Assembly (NCBI GenBank): GCA_029891345.1
Contig: CM057000.1
Coordinates: 129,121,338-129,185,337 of the forward strand
Reading direction: 5' to 3'
DNA: 64,000 nt
From: Dryococelus australis
Lineage: Eukaryota; Arthropoda; Insecta; Phasmatodea; Phasmatidae
The notes under the pieces were generated by a model. The model ran no database searches, was not told the DNA's origin, and worked only from the letters and a program-made list of their open reading frames with translations. The translations under genes and the position numbers were made by a program. Positions 10,690-21,702 of this stretch are shown here, one piece after another; positions within the stretch are counted from its first letter, which is position 1; each line of letters starts with the position of its first letter.

Positions 10690-11120
10690 CCTACGCCCAT
10701 ATGTTTAACCTTTCTTTTAAATCTGTATTGGTAATAAGTACAAATTTTTTCTTCAATAATTATACGTTAATTTTACACGTTTTTATAACATTGTTTTGTA
10801 ATATAGGCCTAACCTCAAATACGTCTGTCCGTATCTATTTACGGCCAGCCATGTAACCTTTCTTAAATCTGCCTTAATAACAAGTGGAAATTTTGCCAGC
10901 AGTAATTATACGTTAATTTTACACGATTTCATGTCACATTTTTGTTTTGTAATGTAGGCCTAAGCTCAAATACGCCTGTACGCATCTATTCAGGCCCAGC
11001 CATGTAACCTTTCTTAAACCTGCCTTGTTAACAAGTGTAAATGTGCCTGTCAATAATTATACATTAATTTGACACTTTTTGAAATCACTGTGATATTTTA
11101 TAATGTAGACCTAACCTCAA
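10690..11120. repeat. Three tandem ~151-bp repeats
   Basis: TGTAACCTTTCTTAAA (first copy TTTAACCTTTCTTTTAAAT) starts at about 10703, 10853 and 11003. Each is followed in order by AACAAGTG-like, AATTATACGTTAATTT and GTAGGCCTAACCTCAAA blocks. Divergence is roughly 10-20 percent by eye. Confidence 0.88.
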
Positions 11121-11690
11121 ACTTGTGTTAATGTAGTTATTCATCCCAAGTTACAGTGTTAAGTTTTAATATTGTTAACATAACAAACGTCGCAGTTTGA
11201 TGCTACACCAAAGGTGTTACAACATCCTATAAACTATCAAATCTTGAAGCTGATTTTGTTTAACTATAGACCTCTAGCTGTGCTTGTTCGACATTATTTC
11301 TTGATGCAAGTGCAATTGTTTTATTTGGTAATGTTTGTCATAATAAGAATTAGAAAGTATTTACAATTCATTGTCAACAGATATAGAATAATTCCATGTT
11401 AAAATTTCGAAATGGATGTTCGACAAAACTACTTGCTACCTTTTGCGAAATATCAACGAAGATAGTATGCGTTCTTGAGTAGGCATAACTGTTTGTTATA
11501 TCTGCCACTTTGGCCGCAAAAATATCGTGTTTATTGAAATTTTATGTAACTGTAAATTTCATGGCTTCTGTTTACTTGCGAATGCATGTTTAGTAAAGGT
11601 TAGATTACATTACGCAGTGTATGTGTTAAATTTAATATTTCTAAAGAATCTGTATGAGCTAGCTTTCAATAAGGGCTGGGCTACAATTGA
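11121..11690. other. Unassigned AT-rich stretch before the retrotransposon
   Basis: Short frames here have no domain. No repeat family was recognised. Confidence 0.35.
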
Positions 11691-11756
11691 CATACCTAAA
11701 ACATATACATACACTCGCAATTAGGCTACCGCCCGGTGGCGAGCTCTCTCAACTCT

Positions 11757-14553
11757 CCTTCACCCAAACAACTCCTTTTCCACTCCCTCCCTGAATTTAC
11801 CAACCCCTCTCACAGATACCAATTCCTCCCTCAACACATTCCACTCCCTCACAGACCTCACAAGCATGGACTGCCTACCCCGCTCCGTTCTTCTCCACAC
11901 CCTCTGAAGCTTCTCACTGTTGTTTCCTCTTCCTCTAAACACCCCCTTACTTAGCTTGCAGTGTAGCCCTCCCCATCCTCCCTCTTCATTCCCCATCCTG
12001 TACATCCTGACTAACCGTTCAACTTAACTCCTGCCCTTCAACGAGGTCCACCCCATTTCTTTCATCATCACTGATGGCCTATAGTTCCCTTCTTCCTCAC
12101 CATCTTGCCCATGCCTTCTCCACCTACCCTTCACCCATCTTGCTGCCTTTCTCTGCACCTTTTCCAGTTCTCGCACCTCCACCTCCACATACGGGTCCCA
12201 TACTGCTGCAGTATATTCTAACATTGGCCGTACCATTGTGCCATACGCCTTCTCCTTCACCTCACAGCTGACTCCATTCAGCACCCTTCCCAGCATACCC
12301 AGAGCCCTTCTTCCCTTTGTTACCACCCTCTCTACCTGTTTTTTCCACCTGAGGTCTCCCTGCAGTACAATCCCTAGATACTTTTATTCTGCTGCTTCTT
12401 CTATATCTTGTCCCTCTCATCTGTACATGTCCCTGCTTACCTTCTTCCTTGTGAACCTCACTAGCTTAGTTTTTCTTACATTTATCTTCATTTTATTTTT
12501 TCTGGTCCACAACCATATCTTATCAATGCCCGCCTGCAAATTTCCGCCCCCCCCCCCTCTCCCACCTCAGCATATACAACACAATCGTCTGCAAACAATC
12601 CGATTTTTCCCCTAATCCCCAAACCCATGTCATGTACCATTATGGTAAATATAAAAGCACACTTCCCTGTGGTACCCCTGACGTAACCTCCTCTTCCTCC
12701 GATATTGCCTCCCCCACTTTCACCCTCTGCCTTCGCCCCCTGAGAAAGTACCCTATCAATTCCACTACCCTCCTGTCTGGTATCAGTGCCTCCACTTTCC
12801 TCATCAATGTCCCATGGGGCACCTTATCAAATGCCTTCTCAAAATCTATGAAGCAGGCATCCACCTGCTTCCCCTCTTCAACTACGTGCACCAGATCCTC
12901 TAATAACCCAGCCAGCTGTGTCTCACAACGGTATCCCCTCCTGAAACCATGCTGGGACTCCTCCAACCAATTCCTATTGTTCATAACCCTCACCACATAC
13001 TGCACCACCAGCCTCTCCATTACTTTTCCTGTACTTGATGTGAGACTCACCAGTCTGTAGCTGCCAGGCCTCCCCCTATCCTCTCCCTGCTTGTGTATAG
13101 GTACCACCATAGCATCCTTCCAATCTTGTGGTAACTTACCCTCTCCTAAGGTCTTTATAAACAGCACTTCTAAATATTTCGCCAACTCCCTGCCACCAAA
13201 CTTTAGTGCTGCGTTTCCTATTCCATCTGGTCCCCCTACCTTACTGCTCCCCAGGCCCCTAATTACCTTTTCTATCTCCCACTCCCTCATCTTAAACTCA
13301 CTAAACACCCCCCGAACCCCCTATTCCAACCCTCCTTTGCCTCAAACACTGACAAGTACTGTCCTTGCAGCATCCCCGATATGTTTCTTGGTAATTTGTC
13401 GCATGCCTACCATCCCTTCCTGTTAGCAGAACGATACCTTCCTCTACTCCCCTTAACCTCCTAACATACCTTAACAATTTCCCCATTCCTTGCCTTTTCC
13501 TTCTTCCACCATGTTCCCCAGAAATACATTCTTTGCCTGTTTGATCTTCCTTTCAAGCTCCCTACCAATTTGTTTCATCATTTCTTTAGATCTTATCATC
13601 CCTTCATTTTTCCACTTGGCATGTAATTTTCTGCACTTTATTTTCAAAATCTCCTGTCCCTAATATGGCGGATCTCCCCCAGTCCATAACCTTTTCATTG
13701 GCACAAATTTCTCCAACATAACCTCTATTAATCCTATAAACTCCCTCCACAACCCCTCTACACCCTCCTCCATAGACCATTTTTTAAACCTGTATCTCAG
13801 GAATATTTCTGCCCCCTTCTTGTCTCCTCTCCCGTACTGCCACACTAACCTTTCTGCCATTTGCACTTCCCTCATCCTGCCAATCCCAATTTCCACAACC
13901 GGGATATGATGGTCACTTATACCATCCAATAATATTGCACCAACTACAGCATTCCTAGGTCTGACCAACACCTCATACAGTACTGACCCAACACCCTCCT
14001 CATTCCATCTCGTAGGTGTTTCTACTACCTGGACTAATCCTCTGTTGACTAACTGTGCTACTATTCTCTGCATCATGCTACCCATTCATTCTGCACCCTC
14101 TACCCATTTCACCCCTGGCATATTCAAATCCCCTGCTACAACAACCCACTGCCTGTCCGTTATTCTATCGACCCTCTCCTTGATCATCTCAATTGTCTGC
14201 CATCCCTGTCCTGGTGGTCTATACGCTGCCAGCAAAGTAATACTCCTATTACTACTACCACTCAATTTAATTTCCATTACCTCGACATCCTTACTAACCC
14301 ATTCTACCGCCCCTTTTAGCTCTTTCCTTACACACACCATTATTCCTCCTCTTCCATCCCTGTCCCTTCTGAAGATGGTGAACTTATCCCACCCACACTC
14401 AATGTCCAGTACTTCCTCAGTCAACCAAGTCTCCACAGCTACCACTATATCTACCCCATATCCTTCAACCTTTCCCCAGAAGCCCTCCAGCTTGTTGTAC
14501 ACACTCCTACAGTTCACCACCATTATCTTCATACTAGTACTCTGCTTTACCAT
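11757..14553 (-). pseudogene. CR1-like ORF2: endonuclease and reverse transcriptase, frameshifted
   Basis: The endonuclease starts at MKIMVVNCRSVYNK (about 14532). It has the catalytic E in VAVETWL, RRDRDGRGGI, YRPPG, and GDLN at about 14133-14122. A stop follows, and the frame resumes to GISDHHIP (about 13918). A broken linker follows at 13660-13310. The RT at 13308-12640 shows GPDGIGNAALKFG, LPQDWKDAMVVPIHK, SQHGFRRGYRCETQL, CFIDFEKAFDKVPH and GVPQGSVL. The active-site LFADDCVVYAE is present at about 12598-12568, but in another frame after a short shift. The thumb/connection part (YGTMVRPMLEYTAAVWDPY) lies at 12326-12024. The C-terminal RSVREWNVLREELVSV ends at about 11760. Every motif a working enzyme needs is recognisable, but at least four disruptions make it non-functional. 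Confidence 0.92.
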
Positions 14554-14789
14554 CCTACATTATTTACCTCCTATCCATCTCTGCAGCCTCACCTATGCTA
14601 TCCTCTCCATTTCTCTCCCCTTCCGTTTCCTTGCTTCTAACCGATCGCTATTTCAACAACAGCTGCTCTGTCCTGACTCTCTCCATGCAGCCAGCTACTT
14701 CTCTACCTAGCAGATCACCTAGAATCCTCTTTCTCTGTTCTGTCAGATTAACCTAGTCCCTCCCTACACTTTCCCAGCCTACCCATTTC

Positions 14790-16250
14790 CTACTATCTAT
14801 AAATGTAGCCTCCAAATCCCTACACACCCTCTCATATACCTCACTCGCAGCCACTGTCTTCCTGTAGGATACTCCTTTCCTAACCAGCACGCCACTGTGA
14901 CTACTGCCCTAACTCCAGGAAACTTCTCCCGCACTTTCCTCAGCAATCCCCTGAGGTCCCGCTCTACCTCCTTCCCCACCTTCCTATGAGCCAGGTCATT
15001 TCCCCCTACATGAATGAGAACTACCTTTGCCACCCTGCTACCTTTCATACCACTAACCCTTTCCTCCAAATCCCTGGTATTTGCCCCCCAAAAGCTGCTT
15101 TATATGTCATTTCCTTCCTGATATTCCTCAGCTCCACCCCCTTTACAATAGAGCTGCCTAGAAAAACTACCTCTGGCTCCCTTCCTACAACCTTTTCCTG
15201 CTTTATGGCTCTTTCAACCACCTGCCTATCCTTGTCTCCGGCCTCCTGCAGCGCCCTTGTTTCCCTCCCTTTGGCCAGCCCTCCTCTTTCCCCTATGGCC
15301 CTGAACTGTCTACTTTGTCCTGCTTGCTGGTCTTTGCTGATTGCACACTTTCAAGCCTCAGCATACTGCTTCCTACCTTCTACCAATGCCTGTTCCCTGC
15401 TTTCTGATTCCCGTTCCTCTATTCCTGATTGCTTCCTGCCTACTACTATCACTTGCTACTATTTCCTGCTCCTCTAACCTTATTTGCTGACTTATGTCTC
15501 CTACTGCCTCCAACTCATCTATCCTCCTCCTTAATCTTACCACCTCTATCTCTGCCTCCCTCCTCCTCTGTCTTTCCTCCTGCAGTTTTTTCTGCAGCCC
15601 TACTTGCATTCTGCCTAACTCTTCCTCTCTACTCAGCGTTTCCTCCTGTGGACTGGCTTTCATTTTCCTTAGCACCCCCTTTACATCTTCCAACTCCTCC
15701 TCTAACTTATCCACCCTCATTTCTACTCTACTCTTACCCATCTCATTTATGACCTTTTCCTCCATCCTCTCAATCCTATGCATCATTCCCCTCTCTTTCC
15801 TGCTCATCAAATCTACCATCTCCCCTTTCCACCTCTCCTCCTTAGCCCCTTTCATTGCACTGGCACACCTTCTACAAAGCTTCCCCTCAGCATATCCCAA
15901 ATCCAGTTTCCACCTTCTCCACTTATTTGCGTTTCCTTCTCTACCCTCACTTTGTTCCCTACCACTGCCACTAAACCCTTTCCCTCAGCACATTCCTCAC
16001 ACCTCCATTCATGTTCCTGTAGTGATACCAGTTCCTCCTCCCTGATCCCTATACAGCCAACATGGCACCAGCCGCCACACTGGTCGCACTGCACACCACT
16101 ATCTAACCTTCTCCACACCTTTCCACAGCCCCTACACTTACACCTCCCTACCATTTTTTTACCCTCTCTTTTTGAAACGTGGAAAACGTTAAGTTTGCGG
16201 TACATTTTTTTAATGTTTGGTAATTTGTGTGACAAGTGGTGTTGTACCAT
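14790..16250 (-). pseudogene. CR1-like ORF1: PHD finger, coiled coil, SGNH esterase; broken
   Basis: Frame 16250-15852 carries a PHD-type zinc finger (CKCRGCGK, then CDQCGGWCHVGCIG, then WRCEECAEGKG). It shifts to frame 15900-15373, which starts near EGKLCRRCASAMKGA and continues as a long charged coiled coil (RIERMEEK to VRLRRRIDELE). A damaged linker follows. The esterase is recognisable from VVFLGSSIVKG (about 15175, block I serine) and VLIHVGGNDLA (about 15020, block III). The PHD finger probably binds proteins or chromatin and the esterase hydrolyses ester bonds in CR1 ORF1 proteins; its role in retrotransposition is not settled. The start could be MVQHH at 16250 or MVGRCKCRG at about 16154. 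Confidence 0.85.
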
Positions 16251-16265
16251 GGGTGTGCAGTAGTG

Positions 16266-16490
16266 CTAGATTATTTCAAAATCTGGATTTGGCTGCCCTT
16301 CCAAATTATTTTCCAACTTAACTAATGTGTGTCCTTTTTTAATGTGTCGTGTTGGTCCTTGTTCACCACCCAAGTTTAACGTTTGCTTTTTCACGGTTTC
16401 CATGACTTCATCGCTAGGGCGTTCGTTTTTCAATTTTTGCCGTGTAAAGTTTTTGTCTATCAGAGCTTTGACATGACCCAAGCAATTATA
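16266..16490 (-). other. Coding-like segment of unknown origin
   Basis: Read on the minus strand, the frame CLGHVKALIDKNFTRQKLKN, ERPSDEVMETVKKQTLNLGG, ending GQPNPDFEII and a stop, is about 70 residues of ordinary soluble-protein composition. It ends beside the 5' end of the CR1 element; upstream it runs into an AT microsatellite. I do not recognise it. It may be a gag-like remnant, an exon fragment or chance. Confidence 0.25.
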
Positions 16491-16630
16491 CAAATACATA
16501 CACACATACATATATACACATATAGATACATATAGATATACATGTATATATACATATATATCATGTGTTATATACATCATATATGATATATGTTTTATAT
16601 ATAATATACAAGTTACATTTAGCAGTCCTG
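16491..16630. repeat. AT/CA-rich simple repeat
   Basis: ATACATAYATATA-type sequence with embedded TATATGATATAT blocks. Low complexity. Confidence 0.85.
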
Positions 16631-16639
16631 TAATGTAAA

Positions 16640-16772
16640 CATTGAGTTTATTAACATGTGGCAATCACATGGCAATGTTTGTTTACATGTGGCGGGAAGA
16701 TACATAATGGTCAAGAAAGTAGAACTTTAGCAGGGCTTTCAAAAGTGCTCACTTTATCGTGAACGGCATTTA
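16640..16772. mobile_element. Right-end fragment of a GGTAAAGTGAGCAC MITE
   Basis: AGCAGGGCTTTCAAAAGTGC followed by TCACTTTATCGTGAACGG is the family right end. The segment upstream (GTGGCGGGAAGATACATAA, AAAGTAGAACTTT) resembles the interior of the long form. No left end was found. Confidence 0.75.
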
Positions 16773-17278
16773 ATTCGCTGGCAGACGATTAAAACCAACA
16801 TCAGTTAAAATCATCCAGTTATGAAAGAGAATAAAATTTCAAGTATTTTGGAAACAGCAAATCGCGATTTTTTTTGTAGAAAGCTGGCATAATTAGTGAA
16901 TACAGACATTGGGCCAATTAAACACTTCTGAAATAATATACTATAGGCTACATACATACGATGAAATATGTGATGTTAATATTCCTTTCACGCTTTGTTA
17001 CAGTTGGGCGTCAGCAAATATTTAATTTATAATATTTCACCACATTACATAAATAATATATCCATCCAAAGAGTTATTTGTAAATCTGAATATTAACAAT
17101 GTGATATGAATCTAGATACAGGTTCCGATCAAGTCTCACATAAGTGATTTAAGATCCACTTGGATATTATTTCAGGTTTAGAAGTAGTCTTGAAAATACT
17201 AATGTGTACTTGAATTATAATATTCCTAAGATACATTTCGTAATTCATTCTGTGTGAAGGCAGTTTCGAGTATAGATT
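16773..17278. other. Unassigned AT-rich stretch
   Basis: No gene or repeat family was recognised. Confidence 0.35.
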
Positions 17279-18032
17279 CAGTGGCGTAGCCAGATATTTC
17301 TCAAGAGTGGGGTTACACTGACTGAAGTAAGGGAGGAAGGATATACTGGCACTAGTGGTGCTGTCGTATGCACATTAAGACCTGGGTGTCCACTGAAATT
17401 ATATTTTTAGCATTCCCTAATGTTCCCTGTTTTCCAGACAGAATCTTACCAGTATCCCTGACCATTTTTCAGAACCGAAACTTTCAAATGCCATATTTTT
17501 CTACCATTGACAGAAAAAAAGTTCTCTAAGTGAAGTTGAATTAAATTATACTGCAACATACCAATTCAGACTTCACTGGAGTGCCCAATACAAACACGCA
17601 AATACTGTATTTCGTACGTACAGGTCCTGTGACACTTTCCAAAATTGTATTATTCCTAGTTCACTAACTTAAAATTGGAAATTTTAAAATGCATATGCTC
17701 ATAATTACATCATCCTGTGTTCACACTACTAACAAATTTTGTTTGCAAAGTAGCAATTATTTACATTTTCCCTGACCTAGGGGAAAATTCCCTGGCATTT
17801 CCCTGTCATATGAAATTCCCTGACTTTTCCCCGTTTCCCCTGAATTGTTAGAACACAAGATACTTAATATAGCCTAATAACATGCATCATAGTTTACAGT
17901 AATTATGATTTTATAGAAACGAAAGGCTTATTAATAATTTTTAGTTCTAATAGTTGATATCCGTATGGTAAAAAAGGGAGAGGGGAGGTTACAACTCCCA
18001 TAGCCCCCCCCCCCTCTTTCGTTTCGCCTCTG
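17279..18032. mobile_element. Possible non-autonomous hAT-type element
   Basis: The left end CAGTGGCGTAGCCAG is typical of hAT termini. The right end, read inverted, is CAGAGGCGAAACG with an adjacent G/C homopolymer (18005-18014). The interior is non-coding. The flanking octamers (TATAGATT and GTATTGGT) do not match, so either the boundary is off or the flanks have diverged. Confidence 0.5.
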
Positions 18033-19480
18033 GTATTGGTGTAAGCAGTGCATGCGGTGTAAAGTATATGATAGTATATTTTCTGTTTGTCATAATTTGA
18101 AAGCAATTCTTTGCAGGATTTGTGGTATATCGTACAAATACTGAATTCCATTAGAGATAAAATATAAAAGGAAGCATTCTGTGTGCAAACTCTGCCAGAA
18201 CATTGTCACTTCCAACCAACTATAGAAAAGCCGATTTACTGTATCGAAAGACTGGAATATCGCTTCACAATACACCACCATAATGTTTCTGAGATCACAG
18301 TATTAGTTTATTTAAATAACAGAGAATTTTTATACCAGGTAATAAATACAAATAATATTAAGTAGCAAATAAAAATTATTTGCTCTACGTATCAGAGCTT
18401 CTGCTGTGCGTTCTTACCAATGCCTAGTATTTTACAGAAACCACATATAAGGTGCCATTTTGTAGAGCACGGGCGTAATCTGAAACCAATATTAGCTTAC
18501 AGTTTTCCAACTAAGTTGGTTTTGAGCTGTGCTTTGTTTAGTAACCGAGTGTTGCTCTTTTGTGTTATTTTCATATCTACACGCGAATACGGAAATTACG
18601 TTACGCGAGTCGGCTGAGATGCATATTGTAAAATTAAAATTAAGCATTTCGCTTCGCAGTCGGTCAGAAGACATCAGAATAACTGGCCGAGTACAAAACA
18701 GGCGTGTGTAGGTATTGAAAGAAAATCTGAATGTATCTGCTAATGCCGGAAATCTATCGCCCGAGGCCAGAGGCTAGCACTAGCGCTTCATTTTCTCTAT
18801 GGCCCGAGGCGAGCTGGCAACGCTGTTCGAGGACATCGCGAGCACAGTCCTTGTAGTTCCGCTGTGTCGTGCAGAGCGCAGCAGTAGACAGAGCTACCTT
18901 TACGGCAAACGACATGAGAGCTGCAACTATGTCGTCGATAGTGTAGTGTTTAATTCCACAGCTTAGTGGCTACCGTAGTATCCAACATTGAAATATCAAC
19001 TGCAAAATTACAACGTTTGAATTCATTACCAACTTTTATTACAACACAAATTCCTTATTTGTGACCATAATTTTAAGTTTTATAGTTTACAGCGTAATTT
19101 AATCAGGTTGTTTATGTATTAGAACACCGGTGTTTTCTTTCGTCTACTTGTAACTTGCAGCCATCACTTGGATTTCGATGGCGGACTGGTAAGGCAAGTC
19201 TTAAGATGAGTAGCGACGTGACGCAAAAAAAGCTAATTCCACTAATATTGAACGTGACTGATAAAGTAATTGCTAAATCACAACCTTCAAACCGTACGGA
19301 GCTTAGTAATTTCTGTATATTCCTGTATATTTCTGTATATCCCATTTGCCACTTTTCCCTGTGCCTGTGGAATGAAGTAACAGCGATATTGTTTAATAAA
19401 CCAACAATTCCAAACCACAAACAAAATAAGTAACCGGGGCATTAAAAGTTCATTTAGAAGCGGAGAAGAAAGTAAACTTT

Positions 19481-19485
<5 letters not shown>
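18033..19485. other. Unassigned stretch
   Basis: Several small frames lack recognisable domains. A GC-rich part at 18770-18910 (GGCCCGAGGCGAGCTGGCAA) resembles, inverted, the segment near 6010-6065. Confidence 0.35.
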
Positions 19486-19524
<39 letters not shown>

Positions 19525-19528
19525 TTCA
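19486..19528. repeat. (TA)n microsatellite with T tract
   Basis: About 31 bases of alternating AT are followed by a T run. Confidence 0.95.
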
Positions 19529-21235
19529 CGTCACACTACGGCACACACACACGATTATGTCCACGCCACCAACTAATTCACTTGTGATAAAACGGCAATT
19601 ATTTAGGAACGGAAACACCTGATGGTGCAGATACTAACATAAATGATAAAATGCGCGTCCAGAGGGTTTATCAGTGGGACGATAAGGAAATCTAAAGTTA
19701 AAACACTGATTAGGCGTTCAGCATCTCTCACATTAACCTTAATGTTCACAACAAGCGGATTTATTTATTTTTGTTTCCCATGGACTTGAAGAAATAAGAA
19801 ATATAACGCGATACAGCCTGCATGCACTCAGCGGTAGAGCGCTAGGGGTAGGATAAGTTAACGAGAGTAACATTCATTTCTACGCAACCGCCCTCCTACT
19901 CCTTAACCGTTCAAGCTACAGTTTACCGAAATTTACATCACGGCCGTAAGTTTGAAATATTAATGATAGCCAAACCAATTTTTCATAAACAAATTGTTAA
20001 TATTTCGAAGGATATTTTTAAAAATGCATGTATTATACTTTTCAGTGGAGCTAGTCTGATCGTCTATGCGAATTAGTAACTGAAATCTGTGTGCATTTAA
20101 TGTATGCATTGATCACTTAGTCAAATTATGTAACTTTAAATAAAGTCTTGACATTTATAGACACGAGGCTGAATAATTGTTTAGTTTCAAACCGCTTTCA
20201 AAGTCCTTTCATAAGCATGGCACTAGAATAAAAAAAAACACACATGGCTTCAGTTAACTTAAAAGTAGTCCAGAAAGGACCAATTTTTCAATAAATTACC
20301 ACACCAAATTTGCTTCTCTAACTCAAAACTCTTTTAAAAAAACCACTGAAAGAATTTTTAATTTAATATGCATTTTATAGCGTAGATGAAAATCTACACT
20401 ACAAATATTAAAAAATTACTGTACAACATTTTATTATACACATTTCTTGTTCCCTTTTTCTTCTGTTTTAGCAAAACGATGACGCCTCACAGCATGTTAG
20501 AAGATTAGTCACATTACAAAGAAAGATAAGATGCGTGCACGCGATATCTGATATATGTGTGTGTGTGTGTGTGTTTACTATGTCCAGTGTATAAACTTTG
20601 TATACTATAATTTGACTTTTCCAATTCCAATATCTTTGTACAGCTATGTATTGAAAGAAGATCTTATGGATGCAATAAGATAAACAAACAAAAGTCTCTC
20701 ACAGCCCTGATATTTAAAATGAACGCGTGGTTATTTTATTTAGTTGTCTGGCCACGTACTTGCGGCTCGGGGCACCCGTTTTTCGTGAAAATATTCGACC
20801 AGTCGAACTCCAAAAATACTTCAGCCCAGATCCACTTCCCTGAAACCACGAGCATTCAGTGCCGAGGCGACGTCATTCTGATTGGCCCAGTTGTAGTGGC
20901 GGTTCGTGCTATAGAGCTGCAGGGCTGCAGCTACCAACCCCCCTGGCTCCACCGCCCCCCCCCCCCCCCTACACTAACTTGTGAATTACAGTAAACATTT
21001 TTTAATGTCGCAGCTGCTCTCAATTTAAAAGAAGCCTTGTTATGATTGCGTCTAGTCTGGCAACGATCGTAGAGCGATCTTCTCGACTGAGCAACGCGTG
21101 TTTATGTAGTCTGTACACAGCGCTAGGCTGGGCCAATGGCTGGGCGAGCTGTGGGGATGGCAGCCCGTCTGGCCTCGCTAGCGCCTGCTCACGCGGTTAG
21201 AGGGCGGATAGTGTAAGGGCGGGTTTACGATTGAC
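19529..21235. other. Unassigned stretch with simple repeats
   Basis: It contains (TG)n at about 20558-20574 and a C run at about 20954-20969. The segment 20700-20950 is moderately GC-rich, with ATTGGCCCAG and a small frame, but no recognised domain. An A-box-like TCAGCGGTAGAGCGC lies near 19829 without a B box. Confidence 0.35.
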
Positions 21236-21702
21236 TTGAGAGTGGGATGGACCCGCGCGGCCAAGGTCGAGAAGCGAGGGAGCGATACGGGCGACACTAA
21301 CACGCACGCCTAGTGCCTCATCGCTCCTACGCGCAAGGCGGTGCAGTGTTTCCGTCGTACCGCTGTACTGTGCAAATTCGATCTGTAACATTGGGGTTTT
21401 ATTACACGCGATGAAAGACCACAGGTTAAACTACGCCCGTATATTTGTACTTTTCTCTTACTGCTTACGAAAACTGCATGGACAAGCTTTAAAAATGCGA
21501 TATTTGACCATTTTCACGAATTTTTTTCTCCAAGAATACACTTAATATGAAAAAAGTAAAAAAAAAAATAGGGGCATAGATAACTGTCTTTTATTTTTTA
21601 TGACAAGAAGTCGTATTTGCAGAACATTTATTCACCGAGATACGCGCGTATTAGCGCAAACAACTATTTCACAGAAAATGCAGGGCTCCATCCCACTCTT
21701 AA
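21236..21702. mobile_element. GAGTGGGAT TIR element, longest copy
   Basis: The left end TTGAGAGTGGGATGGA pairs with the right end TCCATCCCACTCTTAA. The body of 467 bp has CCTCATCGCTCCTACGCGCAA, GCGATATTTGACCATTTTCA and GCAGAACATTTATTCACCGA, which define the family shared with 506-1085 and 3990-4335. It has no coding capacity. Confidence 0.85.

Larger units (their letters stand above)
11700..16260 (-). mobile_element. CR1-like non-LTR retrotransposon, nearly full length, inactive
   Basis: This is a two-ORF element read on the minus strand. ORF1 (about 16250-14790) has a PHD finger, coiled coil and SGNH esterase. ORF2 (about 14532-11757) has an APE-type endonuclease and reverse transcriptase. 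This ORF1 domain set is known for CR1-like elements. The coding strand is purine-rich, in sharp contrast with its surroundings, so the plus strand shows many CT-rich false frames. The 3' end is near the GGTGGCGAGCTC/GGGCGGTAGCC region at about 11705-11740. No poly-A tail or clear tandem terminal repeat is seen, as expected for CR1 relatives. Both ORFs carry stops and frameshifts. No target-site duplication could be fixed. Confidence 0.9.

Noticed and set aside
11736-16045. Many plus-strand frames rich in S, P, L and T
   Set aside because: They are antisense shadows of the purine-rich coding strand of the CR1-like element.
17271-18040. Exact 8-bp target duplication for the hAT-like element at 17279
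   Set aside because: The flanking octamers do not match, so only the terminus resemblance is claimed.
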